Source of the DNA: Cytobacillus firmus
Lineage (GTDB): Bacteria; Bacillota; Bacilli; Bacillales; Cytobacillaceae
Direction: 5' to 3'
Assembly: GCF_023715565.1 (NCBI RefSeq)
Contig: NZ_JAMBOJ010000007.1
Location: 40,294 to 104,293 of the forward strand
DNA: 64,000 bases
Part shown: positions 8,203 to 16,682 of the stretch, in pieces
Layout: each line of letters begins with the position of its first letter
How positions within the stretch are numbered: position 1 is the first letter of the stretch
Position numbers and translations under genes: made by a program
The notes under the pieces: generated by a model
Told to the model about the DNA's origin: nothing
Databases searched by the model: none
What the model saw: the letters and a program-made list of their open reading frames with translations, nothing else

Positions 8203-9624
8203 TTGAAACAACATTTATGGATTAGCGGAAAGTTCAGGGAAACAGAGAATTACAAAGCATTAAAGAGCCCTTATAGCGGGGAGGTTATTGCAGAAGTTGC
8301 CATGGCAGCTCCTTCCGATGTGGAGTCAGCGATTGATGCGGCAGAACAATGCAGAAAAATAATGGCTGATATGCCTGCCCATAAACGGGCGGAAATACTG
8401 GAAAATGTGGTCGCCATCATGAAGGAGGAAAAAGAGGAGTGCGCAAAGATTATTGCACACGAAGCTTCAAAGCCGATAAAGGCTGCCAGAGGAGAAGTTG
8501 ACCGCACCATCATGACATACACCTTCGCTGCCCAGGAAGCGCGCAGACTTTATGGAGAAACAATTCCAATGGATGCGGCTCCGGGAGGCGAAGGCCGGGT
8601 ATCCTATACAGTACGAGAGCCTCTGGGGATTATTGGAGCTATCACGCCATTCAACTTTCCTATGAACCTGGTTGCGCATAAAGTGGGACCGGCTATTGCT
8701 TCCGGCAATACTGTTGTTTTAAAGCCTGCATCTCAAACGCCAATGTCGGCATACAAAGTTGCTGATATTTTTCACAGAGCAGGACTTCCTGCAGGAGCCC
8801 TGAATGTGGTAACCGGAAGTGGCGGAACCGTTGGAGATGTACTTGTTGCCGATGGACGCATATCGATGATTACTTTTACAGGCAGCCCGGCAGTAGGCAA
8901 GCAAATCCGCGAACATGCAGGACTGAAGAGAGTAACGCTTGAATTAGGGTCCAATTCGGCAGTTGTTGTGGATGAAAATGCAGAAGTGGAGAAAATTGTC
9001 CCGCGTATTGCAGCCGGGGCCTTTGCCTTCCAGGGTCAGGTATGTATTTCCGTGCAGCGCATCTATGTCCATGAATCTCTGTACCAGACATTTGCCGAGC
9101 GTTTTGTTGAGGAAACCAAAAAGCTGAAAATCGGCGATCCGCTTAATGAGGATACAGATATTTCAGCGATGATTTCCAGGAGTGACACAGAACGCGCAGA
9201 GACCTGGATTAAGAGTGCCGTAGAAAACGGAGCGGAGCTTGCTCTTGGCGGGAATGCTACAGATAATACGTTGTATCCGACAGTCCTGCTGAATGTTGAC
9301 AAATCTGAAAAAATTTCATGTGAAGAAGCATTTGCACCAGTAGTTCATATTAATTCATTCACCAGCTTTGAAGAGGCACTGGCACTTGTGAATGATTCGG
9401 ATTTTGGACTTCAGGCCGGTGTATTCACCAAGGATGTGAACAAAGCCTTCAAAGCAGCAAAAGAGCTTCATGTCGGCGGGGTTATGGTGAACGATTTCCC
9501 GACCTTCCGTGTAGACCACATGCCATATGGCGGTGTGAAAATGAGCGGTATGGGACGTGAAGGAATCAAATATGCTGTTGAAGAAATGACAGAGATGAAG
9601 CTGATCAGCTTTAAAATTGACTAA
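8203..9624 (+). CDS. NAD(P)-dependent aldehyde dehydrogenase
   Basis: The start is TTG at 8203, 7 bases after GGAGG. The 473-residue protein has the ALDH hallmarks: the general base Glu in VTLELGSN, the nucleophile Cys in FQGQVCIS, and FNFP in the cofactor region (ITPFNFPMN). It is near the length of succinate-semialdehyde dehydrogenases, but the sequence also resembles lactaldehyde/GapN-like enzymes. The position straight after a GabT-like gene makes succinate semialdehyde the most economical substrate (inference). It is last in the first block; a GC-rich hairpin follows. Confidence 0.85.
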   Translation: MKQHLWISGKFRETENYKALKSPYSGEVIAEVAMAAPSDVESAIDAAEQCRKIMADMPAHKRAEILENVVAIMKEEKEECAKIIAHEASKPIKAARGEVDRTIMTYTFAAQEARRLYGETIPMDAAPGGEGRVSYTVREPLGIIGAITPFNFPMNLVAHKVGPAIASGNTVVLKPASQTPMSAYKVADIFHRAGLPAGALNVVTGSGGTVGDVLVADGRISMITFTGSPAVGKQIREHAGLKRVTLELGSNSAVVVDENAEVEKIVPRIAAGAFAFQGQVCISVQRIYVHESLYQTFAERFVEETKKLKIGDPLNEDTDISAMISRSDTERAETWIKSAVENGAELALGGNATDNTLYPTVLLNVDKSEKISCEEAFAPVVHINSFTSFEEALALVNDSDFGLQAGVFTKDVNKAFKAAKELHVGGVMVNDFPTFRVDHMPYGGVKMSGMGREGIKYAVEEMTEMKLISFKID

Positions 9625-9643
9625 GATAAAAAGGAAGAATAAT

Positions 9644-9671
9644 GCCTGGCCCTTTGGCCGGGCAAATTTAT
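9644..9671 (+). terminator. GC-rich hairpin between aldehyde dehydrogenase and yodP genes
   Basis: An 8-bp stem GCCTGGCC/GGCCGGGC with a CTTT loop is followed only by AAATTTATT. It may act as a partial terminator or mRNA processing/stability element setting the yodP level. Confidence 0.5.
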
Positions 9672-9692
9672 TAATAGAAGGGGGTCTTAGCA

Positions 9693-10550
9693 ATGAATAA
9701 TACTGCTTCAGTAAAAACACTAAAAAAAGAACACTTTACGGCCCAATTCTACCTGGACCCATTCAATAAACGATTAAGGGTCGACAATTATGCAGGTGAA
9801 TTGGCAGGTGCGGTCCATGAAGCAGAGAAAACAGCAAAAGAACACAAATGTGATAAATTAATCTTCAGGGGAAGAGCTGAAAATTATTTAGATCTTCTTT
9901 CATTGGGATTTCAGTGCGAGGCAGTTATTGACAGGTATTTCCACGGATCTGATCAATACTTTTTCTGCAAGTATTTTTCAGATGAAAGAAGAACTAATGG
10001 GCACTGGATCTCTGAAGACAGCATCGTTAAAAATGTAACTGCCCTTGAAAGATACCCGGATGTCATAATGCCTCCTCCTGAATATCAGCTTATAAAAATA
10101 ACAGAGCAGGATGCTGAAAAAATGGCTGAATTATACCGTGAAGTTTTTAAAATTTATCCGACACCTCTCCATGATCCCACATATATTAAAAAGACAATCC
10201 AGGAGGGCACAATTTATTACGCTTTTCAGTATGAAGATGACCTTGTCAGTGCAGCTTCAGCGGAAATCAATCTTTTTTATAAAAACGCAGAACTGACAGA
10301 TTGTGCGACACTCCCATCCCACCGTAAACATGGTTTAATGAAAATACTCCTCGAAAAATTGGAAAAAGATCTAAAATCGCAGGGCGTATTCTGTGCCTAC
10401 TCAATCGCCAGAGCGCAGTCATTCGGTATGAATGCCGTTTTGCATCAGCTTGGCTATTCCTATCGGGGCCGTCTTCTTAACAACTGCTATATTTTCGATA
10501 AACTTGAAAATATGAATGTCTGGGTAAGGGATTTAGCCAATTCTGATTAA
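9693..10550 (+). CDS. ablB: Beta-lysine N6-acetyltransferase (YodP/AblB)
   Basis: This 285-residue protein has a GNAT domain in its C-terminal half (acetyl-CoA loop region around HRKHGLMKILLEKLEKDL) and an N-terminal extension, as in Bacillus YodP and archaeal AblB. AblB acetylates the side-chain amine of beta-lysine made by KamA; in archaea the product is an osmolyte, while here the surrounding catabolic genes argue for degradation (inference). GGGGG precedes the ATG. The sigma-54 regulator gene follows after 87 bases that contain repeated palindromic sites. Confidence 0.85.
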   Translation: MNNTASVKTLKKEHFTAQFYLDPFNKRLRVDNYAGELAGAVHEAEKTAKEHKCDKLIFRGRAENYLDLLSLGFQCEAVIDRYFHGSDQYFFCKYFSDERRTNGHWISEDSIVKNVTALERYPDVIMPPPEYQLIKITEQDAEKMAELYREVFKIYPTPLHDPTYIKKTIQEGTIYYAFQYEDDLVSAASAEINLFYKNAELTDCATLPSHRKHGLMKILLEKLEKDLKSQGVFCAYSIARAQSFGMNAVLHQLGYSYRGRLLNNCYIFDKLENMNVWVRDLANSD

Positions 10551-10567
10551 CGGACCCTCAAAAAGAA

Positions 10568-10585
10568 GTGCTGAATTTTCGGCAT
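10568..10585 (+). promoter_or_regulatory. Palindromic operator candidate upstream of the sigma-54 activator gene
   Basis: GTGCTGA-ATTT-TCGGCAT is an imperfect palindrome whose halves nearly equal those of the palindrome at 12058-12075. A second TTTTCGGCA copy (10598-10606) starts exactly 22 bp after the first (10576-10584), two helical turns away. Inferred binding sites for the adjacent activator. Confidence 0.45.
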
Positions 10586-10637
10586 AGTACTGACAGGTTT
10601 TCGGCACCCTGTCATATACATAAGCAGGGGGGATTTA

Positions 10638-12068
10638 ATGATTGAAACTCAAAGTATTTCTAAAGAAGTTCTGACCGCCATATTAAAAGGCATTGATGAA
10701 GGGATTCATGTAGTGGACTTGAATGGAATGACCATTTTTTATAATGAAATAGCTGCTAAACACGATGGTCTTGAAGTTTCCGAGGTAATCGGAAAACCTG
10801 TTCTGAAAGTCTTTCCTTCATTAAATAAAGAGACAAGCACTTTATTAAAAGTTATGAAAACAGAAACACCGATATATAATCAGACCCAGTCCTACGTAAA
10901 CCTCTATGGTGCACAAATAGAAACCATCAACACCACTCTTCCTATAACTGTAAATGGGAAGGTAGCGGGAGCTGTCGAGATTGCAAAGGACTATTCCAGA
11001 TTGAAGCTTCTTTCTGAAAGCCTTCTTGATTTGCGCAAAAAAATAAAACAGCCAGTCAAAAAAACGGCGGCTGTCAATAATGTACAGTATACACTTGATA
11101 GCCTTCTCACAATGAATAAAGAAATGAAAAAAATTAAAAGTGAAGCAGCAAAACTGGCAAAATCCGATTCTTCCATTCTGGTGTTTGGGGAAAGCGGGTG
11201 CGGAAAGGAGCTCTTTGTTCAGGGGCTTCATCATGCTTCATCAAGAACTGAGGGCCCATTTATTGCCCAGAACTGTGCGGCGATTCCGGAGTCCTTGCTT
11301 GAAAGTATTCTTTTTGGGACTGCTAAAGGAAGCTATACAGGAGCGGTAGACCGGCCGGGGCTATTTGAATTAGCCGATGGCGGGACACTCTTTCTTGATG
11401 AAATACATGCCATGCCGATTGAGCTGCAGGCTAAATTGCTTAGAGTGCTTGAGGATGGCGTCGTCCGAAGAGTAGGAAGTCCGAAGAGCTCGCTGGTCAA
11501 TGTACGGGTGATTGCTGCCATGAATATCCATCCAGTGGAAGCACTTGAGAAGAACCAAATGAGAAAGGACCTATTTTACCGCTTAAACGTTCTCACTTTT
11601 GGTCTCCTTCCTCTTAGGGAGAGAAAGGAAGATATTGAATTTCTTGCAAATCATTTTATTAAGCGATTTAATCTCGTGTTAAAAAAAGGAGTTTCAGGAA
11701 TTGGGGATGATGTGCTGGCTTTTTTCAAACAATACACATGGCCCGGAAACGTCAGGGAATTAAAGCATACAATCGAGTACATGATGAATGTCTGTGAAGG
11801 AGATTTTCTTAGAGCAGAGGATTTGCCCGTTATAATGAAACAGCAGCTTCGAAAGAATAAACAGGATTTTTCAGTAAAAGTCCAGCCATTACGGGTGAGT
11901 ATGGAAAGGCAGGAAAAATCGTTAATTGAAAAAGCTCTTCAAGAAACAAACGGGAATATAAAAAAAGCCGCAAAGCTATTGGAGTTGCCCCGTCAGACAC
12001 TGCAATATAAACTGGCCAAGTATAATATTGAAATGAATAACAGAGTTGTGAAAAAAAGTGCCGAATAA
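10638..12068 (+). CDS. kamR: Sigma-54-dependent activator of the kam cluster (PAS-AAA+-Fis)
   Basis: The 476-residue protein has a PAS sensor region (about residues 8-120) and an AAA+ domain with Walker A GESGCGKE (184-191), the sigma-54 contact loop GSYTGA (231-236, a variant of GAFTGA) and Walker B LFLDEIH. It ends in a Fis-type helix-turn-helix (NIKKAAKLLELPRQTLQYKL). There is no receiver domain, so it resembles RocR/BkdR-type activators that respond to a metabolite. It sits directly upstream of the -24/-12 promoter of kamA, which it very probably drives. From memory, a KamR-type regulator of this locus has been described in the B. cereus group; the symbol rests on that. Confidence 0.85.
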   Translation: MIETQSISKEVLTAILKGIDEGIHVVDLNGMTIFYNEIAAKHDGLEVSEVIGKPVLKVFPSLNKETSTLLKVMKTETPIYNQTQSYVNLYGAQIETINTTLPITVNGKVAGAVEIAKDYSRLKLLSESLLDLRKKIKQPVKKTAAVNNVQYTLDSLLTMNKEMKKIKSEAAKLAKSDSSILVFGESGCGKELFVQGLHHASSRTEGPFIAQNCAAIPESLLESILFGTAKGSYTGAVDRPGLFELADGGTLFLDEIHAMPIELQAKLLRVLEDGVVRRVGSPKSSLVNVRVIAAMNIHPVEALEKNQMRKDLFYRLNVLTFGLLPLRERKEDIEFLANHFIKRFNLVLKKGVSGIGDDVLAFFKQYTWPGNVRELKHTIEYMMNVCEGDFLRAEDLPVIMKQQLRKNKQDFSVKVQPLRVSMERQEKSLIEKALQETNGNIKKAAKLLELPRQTLQYKLAKYNIEMNNRVVKKSAE

Positions 12069-12081
12069 TCGGCACTTTTTT
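12058..12081 (+). terminator. Terminator of the activator gene, overlapping an operator-like palindrome
   Basis: GTGCCGA-ATAA-TCGGCAC followed by six T forms an intrinsic terminator whose loop holds the stop codon. The same sequence nearly repeats the palindrome at 10568 and lies about 93 bp upstream of the kamA -24 element, the usual enhancer distance. Confidence 0.8.
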
Positions 12082-12167
12082 GTTTAACGGAAATAAAAGT
12101 ATCCCTTAAGCTGCAAATAATCGCCAATACGGTTGGGATTTCATATGATAGTACGGAATATTCTAAA

Positions 12168-12184
12168 TTGGCACAAAACTTGCA
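12168..12184 (+). promoter_or_regulatory. Sigma-54 (-24/-12) promoter of kamA
   Basis: TTGGCAC-AAAAC-TTGCA matches the RpoN consensus (TGGCAC-N5-TTGCW) with the invariant GG-N10-GC spacing. Transcription should start near 12196, just before the ribosome site at 12210-12216, and this decides the kamA start codon. Confidence 0.92.
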
Positions 12185-12222
12185 ATGTGTATTATATAGA
12201 AATTCATATAGGGGGAATAGAT

Positions 12223-13653
12223 ATGAAGAACTTTTTATATAAACCGGATCGGCATTGGAAAGATATTGAGCTATGGAAGGACGTCACAGAAGAACAATGG
12301 AATGATTGGCTCTGGCAGCTGACGAATACTATTCGGACTGTTGATGATTTGAAAAAGGTGATTAATCTTACACCTGAAGAAGAGGAAGGAGTCAGGATTT
12401 CTGCAAAGACCATACCATTAAATATTACACCTTATTATGCTTCATTAATGAATCCAGATGATCCCCGGTGTCCAGTGAGGATGCAATCCGTCCCTATTTC
12501 AAATGAAATCTATAAAACTAAATATGATCTTGAAGATCCGCTGCATGAGGATGAAGACTCCCCAGTTCCGGGATTAACACATCGCTACCCTGACCGTGTC
12601 TTATTTTTGGTAACAAATCAATGTTCCATGTATTGCCGTTATTGTACAAGAAGAAGATTTTCCGGACAAATCGGCATGGGTGTACCGAAAAAACAGCTGG
12701 ATGCTGCGATCAGCTATATTAGGAATGCTCCTCAGGTTCGAGATGTTCTCATTTCCGGAGGAGACGGACTTTTGATCAATGACAATATTCTCGAATATAT
12801 CCTGAAAAATTTGCGTGAAATCGACCATGTGGAAATCATCAGAATCGGCACGAGAGCTCCAGTTGTATTTCCTCAGCGGATCACCGAGAATTTATGCAAT
12901 ATCCTGAAAAAGTATCATCCTGTGTGGCTAAATACACATTTTAATACTTCCATTGAAATTACCGAGGATTCTAAGAGAGCATGTGAGATGCTGGCAAATG
13001 CCGGTGTGCCGGTGGGGAATCAATCCGTTATTTTGGCAGGCATAAACGACAGCGTTCCAATAATGAAAAGACTAATGCATGATCTTGTTAAAATCCGGGT
13101 ACGCCCTTATTACATTTACCAATGTGATCTTTCTGAAGGCATTGGCCATTTCCGCGCTCCGGTTTCGAAAGGGCTTGAAATTATTGAAGGATTAAGGGGA
13201 CATACATCGGGCTATGCTGTTCCGACATTTGTGGTCGATGCGCCTGGCGGAGGCGGAAAGATTTCACTGCAACCGAATTATTTGATCTCACAAAGTGCAG
13301 ACAAAGTGGTCCTCCGCAATTTCGAAGGTGTAATCACCACGTATCCTGAACCTGAAAACTATGTTCCAGGCCGTGCAGAAGGCTACTTTAAAGAAATCTA
13401 TCCTGACATGGATGAGAAAAAATCAAATGTGGGCATTGCTGCGCTAATGAATGATCAGCAGTTCAACCTGGTGCCTGAAGGCTTGGCAAGGCTAGATCGC
13501 CGCGAAAAATATGACAGCGATCCAGAGCACATTTCGTTGAAAGATAAGCGGGGCAAAAGGGATGAATTAAAGGAAAAGAAATTCAAGGCCCAGCAGACAA
13601 AGCAGAACCCTGCAGCAGAGGCGGGTTCAGAAGCTGCAGCTGCCAAGGAATAG
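12223..13653 (+). CDS. kamA: L-lysine 2,3-aminomutase (radical SAM, PLP)
   Basis: From the ATG at 12223 (AGGGGGAAT ribosome site, downstream of the predicted transcription start) the protein has 476 residues. The radical-SAM cluster motif CxxxCxxC is C134-SMY-C138-RY-C141, and the PLP lysine lies in the DAPGGGGKISL sequence. KamA interconverts L-lysine and L-beta-lysine using a 4Fe-4S cluster, S-adenosylmethionine and PLP. The C-terminal 40 residues are Lys/Gln/Ala-rich and low in complexity. An upstream in-frame ATG at 12133 would lie before the promoter and is rejected. yokU follows 10 bases later. Confidence 0.95.
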   Translation: MKNFLYKPDRHWKDIELWKDVTEEQWNDWLWQLTNTIRTVDDLKKVINLTPEEEEGVRISAKTIPLNITPYYASLMNPDDPRCPVRMQSVPISNEIYKTKYDLEDPLHEDEDSPVPGLTHRYPDRVLFLVTNQCSMYCRYCTRRRFSGQIGMGVPKKQLDAAISYIRNAPQVRDVLISGGDGLLINDNILEYILKNLREIDHVEIIRIGTRAPVVFPQRITENLCNILKKYHPVWLNTHFNTSIEITEDSKRACEMLANAGVPVGNQSVILAGINDSVPIMKRLMHDLVKIRVRPYYIYQCDLSEGIGHFRAPVSKGLEIIEGLRGHTSGYAVPTFVVDAPGGGGKISLQPNYLISQSADKVVLRNFEGVITTYPEPENYVPGRAEGYFKEIYPDMDEKKSNVGIAALMNDQQFNLVPEGLARLDRREKYDSDPEHISLKDKRGKRDELKEKKFKAQQTKQNPAAEAGSEAAAAKE

Positions 13654-13663
13654 GAGGACAGGA

Positions 13664-13957
13664 ATGGGAAATAAATGTGCCTGGTGTGACAGCCAAAATA
13701 TTAGTGAAAGCAGTGAAACGGTTTATTGGGAGCTCCCTGATGGAACAAGAGCCATCCAAATAAATGAGACACCCTCCATTACCTGCAGCGATTGTGATAT
13801 GGTTTACCAGTCAGATGAGCTTGTTAAGTCGATTGAGGACCAGTTATTTTTAATTGATGTAAAGAAGATCGGAAAAGAAATAAATTACGAAAAATTGATG
13901 GAGCAGCCAAGGTTGCTGAAGCGAAATTATTTTGATTTCTCTTCCTATGATAAGTGA
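13664..13957 (+). CDS. yokU: YokU-family zinc-finger protein
   Basis: The 97-residue protein has two CxxC pairs (CAWC near residue 5 and CSDC near residue 43), forming a YgiT-type zinc ribbon as in YokU. It follows kamA by 10 bases behind AGGAGGACAGG, so it is co-transcribed from the sigma-54 promoter, and this kamA-yokU pairing is common in Bacillus. The function is unknown; a link to KamA maturation or control is only suggested by co-occurrence. Confidence 0.8.
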   Translation: MGNKCAWCDSQNISESSETVYWELPDGTRAIQINETPSITCSDCDMVYQSDELVKSIEDQLFLIDVKKIGKEINYEKLMEQPRLLKRNYFDFSSYDK

Positions 13958-13967
13958 GCAAAGGGAC

Positions 13968-13992
13968 AGCCCGCAGATTGCGGGCTGTTTTT
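13968..13992 (+). terminator. Terminator of kamA-yokU
   Basis: The stem AGCCCGCA/TGCGGGCT with a GAT loop is followed by GTTTTT. Confidence 0.9.
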
Positions 13993-14079
13993 GATATGTA
14001 TAAGTAGACGAGCTTGGCACAATTCGATTATAGTAGAAAATAAATTATTGAACGACAGAATAAAAAGGAAGGCGTTAAT

Positions 14080-14301
14080 ATGTCAAAAACTTTCTATCAC
14101 TTTTTAATAAAATACAGACATCCTGCACCAAAAGATAACATCAGCCGTTTTGCCAATGACGCATATGAAGACCACAGCTTTCCAAAAACCGCCTATGATT
14201 ATGATGAGGTCAGCTCTTATCTTGAACTGAACGGAAGCTATCTGGAGACCATGTCTATATTCGATGAAGCCTGGCAGCTGTATGTACTATCCGAAAGCTG
14301 A
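14080..14301 (+). CDS. yozE: YozE family protein (UPF0346)
   Basis: This 73-residue protein matches the YozE family, a small SAM-like helical fold, in length and in the run FYHFLIKYRHPAPKD followed by FANDAYEDHSFPK. The B. subtilis gene lies in the same yod neighbourhood. The function is unknown. A good AAGGAAGG ribosome site precedes the ATG and a strong terminator follows. Confidence 0.85.
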   Translation: MSKTFYHFLIKYRHPAPKDNISRFANDAYEDHSFPKTAYDYDEVSSYLELNGSYLETMSIFDEAWQLYVLSES

Positions 14302-14313
14302 ATGAACACATTG

Positions 14314-14340
14314 AAACACTCCGGCACAGGAGTGTTTTTT
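14314..14340 (+). terminator. Terminator of yozE
   Basis: The stem ACACTCC/GGAGTGT with a 6-base loop is followed by six T. Confidence 0.88.
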
Positions 14341-14445
14341 ATTTTGAGATGGCTGTTTGTGATGAACGTACGGACGATTTTCATAAAAAGTGCATATACT
14401 ATTGTATTCACTACTCACGACTCAGTCATTGAGAGGATGGAGGAA

Positions 14446-15141
14446 ATGAGCAAAAAGAAAAAACCCAAGTACAAAATCGGTGATACAGTCGTGATCACTA
14501 TTTATGGTACAGTCGGAAAAGTAACAGATGTAAAATGGCTAGATGATATGTATGTCTATGAAGTCAATAAAAGTGAAGGTCTATATATGGAATCCAGCCT
14601 TCAAATGCTGTCTGAATATGAAGGTGAGATTATGGAAAAGGAGCATATTGACATCGAATATAAATACTTTTTTGGGGACCTTGTCCATGTTAAGGGGTAT
14701 GGTTCGGATCTTTTCAAAATCGTAGGCTTCAGGACGGAAATTTGGAGATACAAAGAAGATGCATGGGAAGATGTTATTTATGAGCTTTCAAGGATTAATG
14801 ACGGGGAATGGCTGGAAGCAGGGGAAGAAGAGCTGACACTCGTTGCTGATGCTGAAAGTGCTGATGCATTTATTCAAAAGCTGGGGCTCCTCTATATGAT
14901 CAATAAAAAAGAAAAGCTTCCTGAATTAAGGGAAACGGCACATTCATTCCGCAAGGCAGAAAAGGAATTGCTTGATGGGATAAAAGAAAGAAAAGTTCTG
15001 ATTGATGGCTTGCTTGATATATACAATGATTATCGTATTCTTTATGAAATGTTTCACGATGATGAGTATAAGCATATCATGCGGGTTATACTCAGAAAGC
15101 TGAAGCATATTGCCAACAATGATGATAAGAGCACTGTCTAA
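14446..15141 (+). CDS. yodN: YodN-like conserved protein with SH3-like repeats
   Basis: The start is chosen at the ATG at 14446, 9 bases after AGAGG; the ATG at 14437 is a close alternative, and the longer frame back to 14302 runs through the yozE terminator. The 231-residue product begins Lys-rich (SKKKKPKYK), then has two short beta-rich KxGD-like stretches (YKIGDTVVITIYGTVGKV and YFFGDLVHVKGYG) resembling tandem SH3-like barrels, and ends in a helical region. Position and sequence suggest B. subtilis YodN, whose function is unknown. Confidence 0.65.
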   Translation: MSKKKKPKYKIGDTVVITIYGTVGKVTDVKWLDDMYVYEVNKSEGLYMESSLQMLSEYEGEIMEKEHIDIEYKYFFGDLVHVKGYGSDLFKIVGFRTEIWRYKEDAWEDVIYELSRINDGEWLEAGEEELTLVADAESADAFIQKLGLLYMINKKEKLPELRETAHSFRKAEKELLDGIKERKVLIDGLLDIYNDYRILYEMFHDDEYKHIMRVILRKLKHIANNDDKSTV

Positions 15142-15169
15142 AAAGAAGTTACTGAAGTCCCAGCGGTTT

Positions 15170-15331
15170 TTAGAGCCAGGTGACCAGGAGATACAGTAAA
15201 AATGGGATGCCAAACCATATGACAAGCTTGAACCAGGCATTTAATAGATTGCTATAAAGATTTATTATGGAGCTTTCTTCAAGATTGACATCTTCTTTAA
15301 TTAGTAGGGCTAGTCTGGATATGCTGGACAT
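15170..15331 (-). CDS. Small single-TM protein of unknown function
   Basis: The minus-strand ATG at 15331 follows GAGGAGG with 7 bases of spacing. The 53-residue product has a polar, acidic N-terminal part (SRLALLIKEDVNLEES) and a C-terminal hydrophobic segment (about residues 33-53, LVIWFGIPFLLYLLVTWL). I do not recognise the family. It lies in opposite orientation between yodN and yozD and ends next to the yodN stop. The strong initiation site and protein-like composition support a real gene. Confidence 0.65.
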   Translation of the reverse strand: MSSISRLALLIKEDVNLEESSIINLYSNLLNAWFKLVIWFGIPFLLYLLVTWL

Positions 15332-15488
15332 GTCGCTGCCTCCTCAATTTCTATAATATGGATTGTTGTATATCCTATATGTATGTCCTGACTGAAGAAA
15401 AATGCATTGAAAATAAAATAAAGAATATGGCTTGTTCTGCATGAATCCAGGGAGTACTTCATACATTCTGTACAAAGGGGGCGTTGCT

Positions 15489-15662
15489 GTGAAGGAAATA
15501 GAAGTCGTAATAGATACAGAAGAAATTGCTGAGTTTTTCTTTCATGAGCTTGCAAAAAGGGGATATGTGCCTACTGAAGGAGAATTGGATGAACTTGCAG
15601 ATATCACGTTTGAGTACCTGCTGCAAAAGTGCATCATTGATGAGGAAGTTGAAGATGACTGA
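15489..15662 (+). CDS. yozD: YozD family protein
   Basis: The GTG start at 15489 is set by AAAGGGGGCG just upstream. The 57-residue acidic protein (VIDTEEIAEFFFHELAKRG followed by ELADITFEYLLQKC) agrees with the short YozD family of Bacillus and keeps the yod-region synteny. It is predicted all-helical. The function is unknown. A terminator follows. Confidence 0.8.
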   Translation: MKEIEVVIDTEEIAEFFFHELAKRGYVPTEGELDELADITFEYLLQKCIIDEEVEDD

Positions 15663-15669
15663 TATAGAA

Positions 15670-15701
15670 AAATGGCGAGGAAAGGTGCTCGTCATTTTTT
15701 T
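15670..15701 (+). terminator. Terminator of yozD
   Basis: A 10-bp stem (AAATGGCGAG/CTCGTCATTT, one G-T pair) is followed by a T run. Confidence 0.85.
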
Positions 15702-15902
15702 GCGGAGCAGCAGGAACTTCTTACACATACATATTTCAAAACACCCATTTTACGCAGGGGACGCAGCATTTCCGAAAAAAACCTGTGCTGCCACCACAAA
15801 AAGTGAAACTTTGTTGTTAATAAGCAAGTATATCTAAGTGAATAAGTGCTTTGTATTTATATATGGCAGTCAAATTAAAAAAGGAAACAGGGAGAGAGGC
15901 AT

Positions 15903-16673
15903 ATGTCATTTTTCAATAAGGTTTTGGCAAGTGTGGGAATTGGATCAGCAAAAGTGGATACGAAACTTGAAAAGGATTCAGCGGTTCCGGGAGAAGCTCT
16001 CAGAGGCGTGGTTGAGATTACAGGGGGCAGCACCGAACAGAAAATTAATGATATATACCTTTCATTGAATACTGCTTATATTAAAGAATCAGATGATAAA
16101 AAATATACAGTCTCCGGTCTGATTGACCGTTTTAGGCTTGCTCATTCTTTTACCCTGGCAGCCAATGAACGAAAGGAAATTCCTTTTACCTTTAACCTTC
16201 CAGCTGACACACCTTTGTCTTTTGGCAAAACGAAAATATGGATGACGACAGGACTGGATATAAAAAACGCGGTGGATCCTGCAGATAAGGATTATATTCG
16301 TGTTGCTGCTACTCCGCTGATGGATTCTGTATTGAACGCTGTTTCAAGTATGGGATTCCGTTTGAGGGAAGCAGAGTGTGAACAGGCTCCGCGCCGACTT
16401 CGCAGAAGACTTCCGTTTATCCAGGAGTTTGAATTTGTTCCAGTCACCGGCCCTTTCAGAGGAAAACTTGATGAACTGGAAGTGGTCTTTTTTCCACTTT
16501 CAAACGGAGAGACCGAGGTTATGATGCAAGTAGACCGTAAAGCGAGAGGGATTGGCGGATTCCTGGCAGAAGCATTAGAAATGGATGAAACATTTGTCCG
16601 TTTCACTGTTACAAATGCAGATATACCTTATATGCAGCAAAAGCTTCAGTCTGTCATTGCAAAATATGATTAA
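15903..16673 (+). CDS. spo0M: Sporulation-control protein Spo0M
   Basis: The 256-residue protein starts MSFFNKVLASVGIGSAKVDT, the signature of Spo0M, and has the family's length. Spo0M has an arrestin-like beta-sandwich fold in its first 150 residues and modulates entry into sporulation and cell morphology in B. subtilis. GGGAGAGAGG precedes the start. It is monocistronic, between the yozD terminator and its own, and interrupts the yod synteny here. Confidence 0.92.
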   Translation: MSFFNKVLASVGIGSAKVDTKLEKDSAVPGEALRGVVEITGGSTEQKINDIYLSLNTAYIKESDDKKYTVSGLIDRFRLAHSFTLAANERKEIPFTFNLPADTPLSFGKTKIWMTTGLDIKNAVDPADKDYIRVAATPLMDSVLNAVSSMGFRLREAECEQAPRRLRRRLPFIQEFEFVPVTGPFRGKLDELEVVFFPLSNGETEVMMQVDRKARGIGGFLAEALEMDETFVRFTVTNADIPYMQQKLQSVIAKYD

Positions 16674-16682
16674 TTCATTAAG

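Noticed and set aside
12133..12222. N-terminal extension of KamA from an upstream ATG
   Set aside because: It would start before the -24/-12 promoter and lacks a ribosome site.
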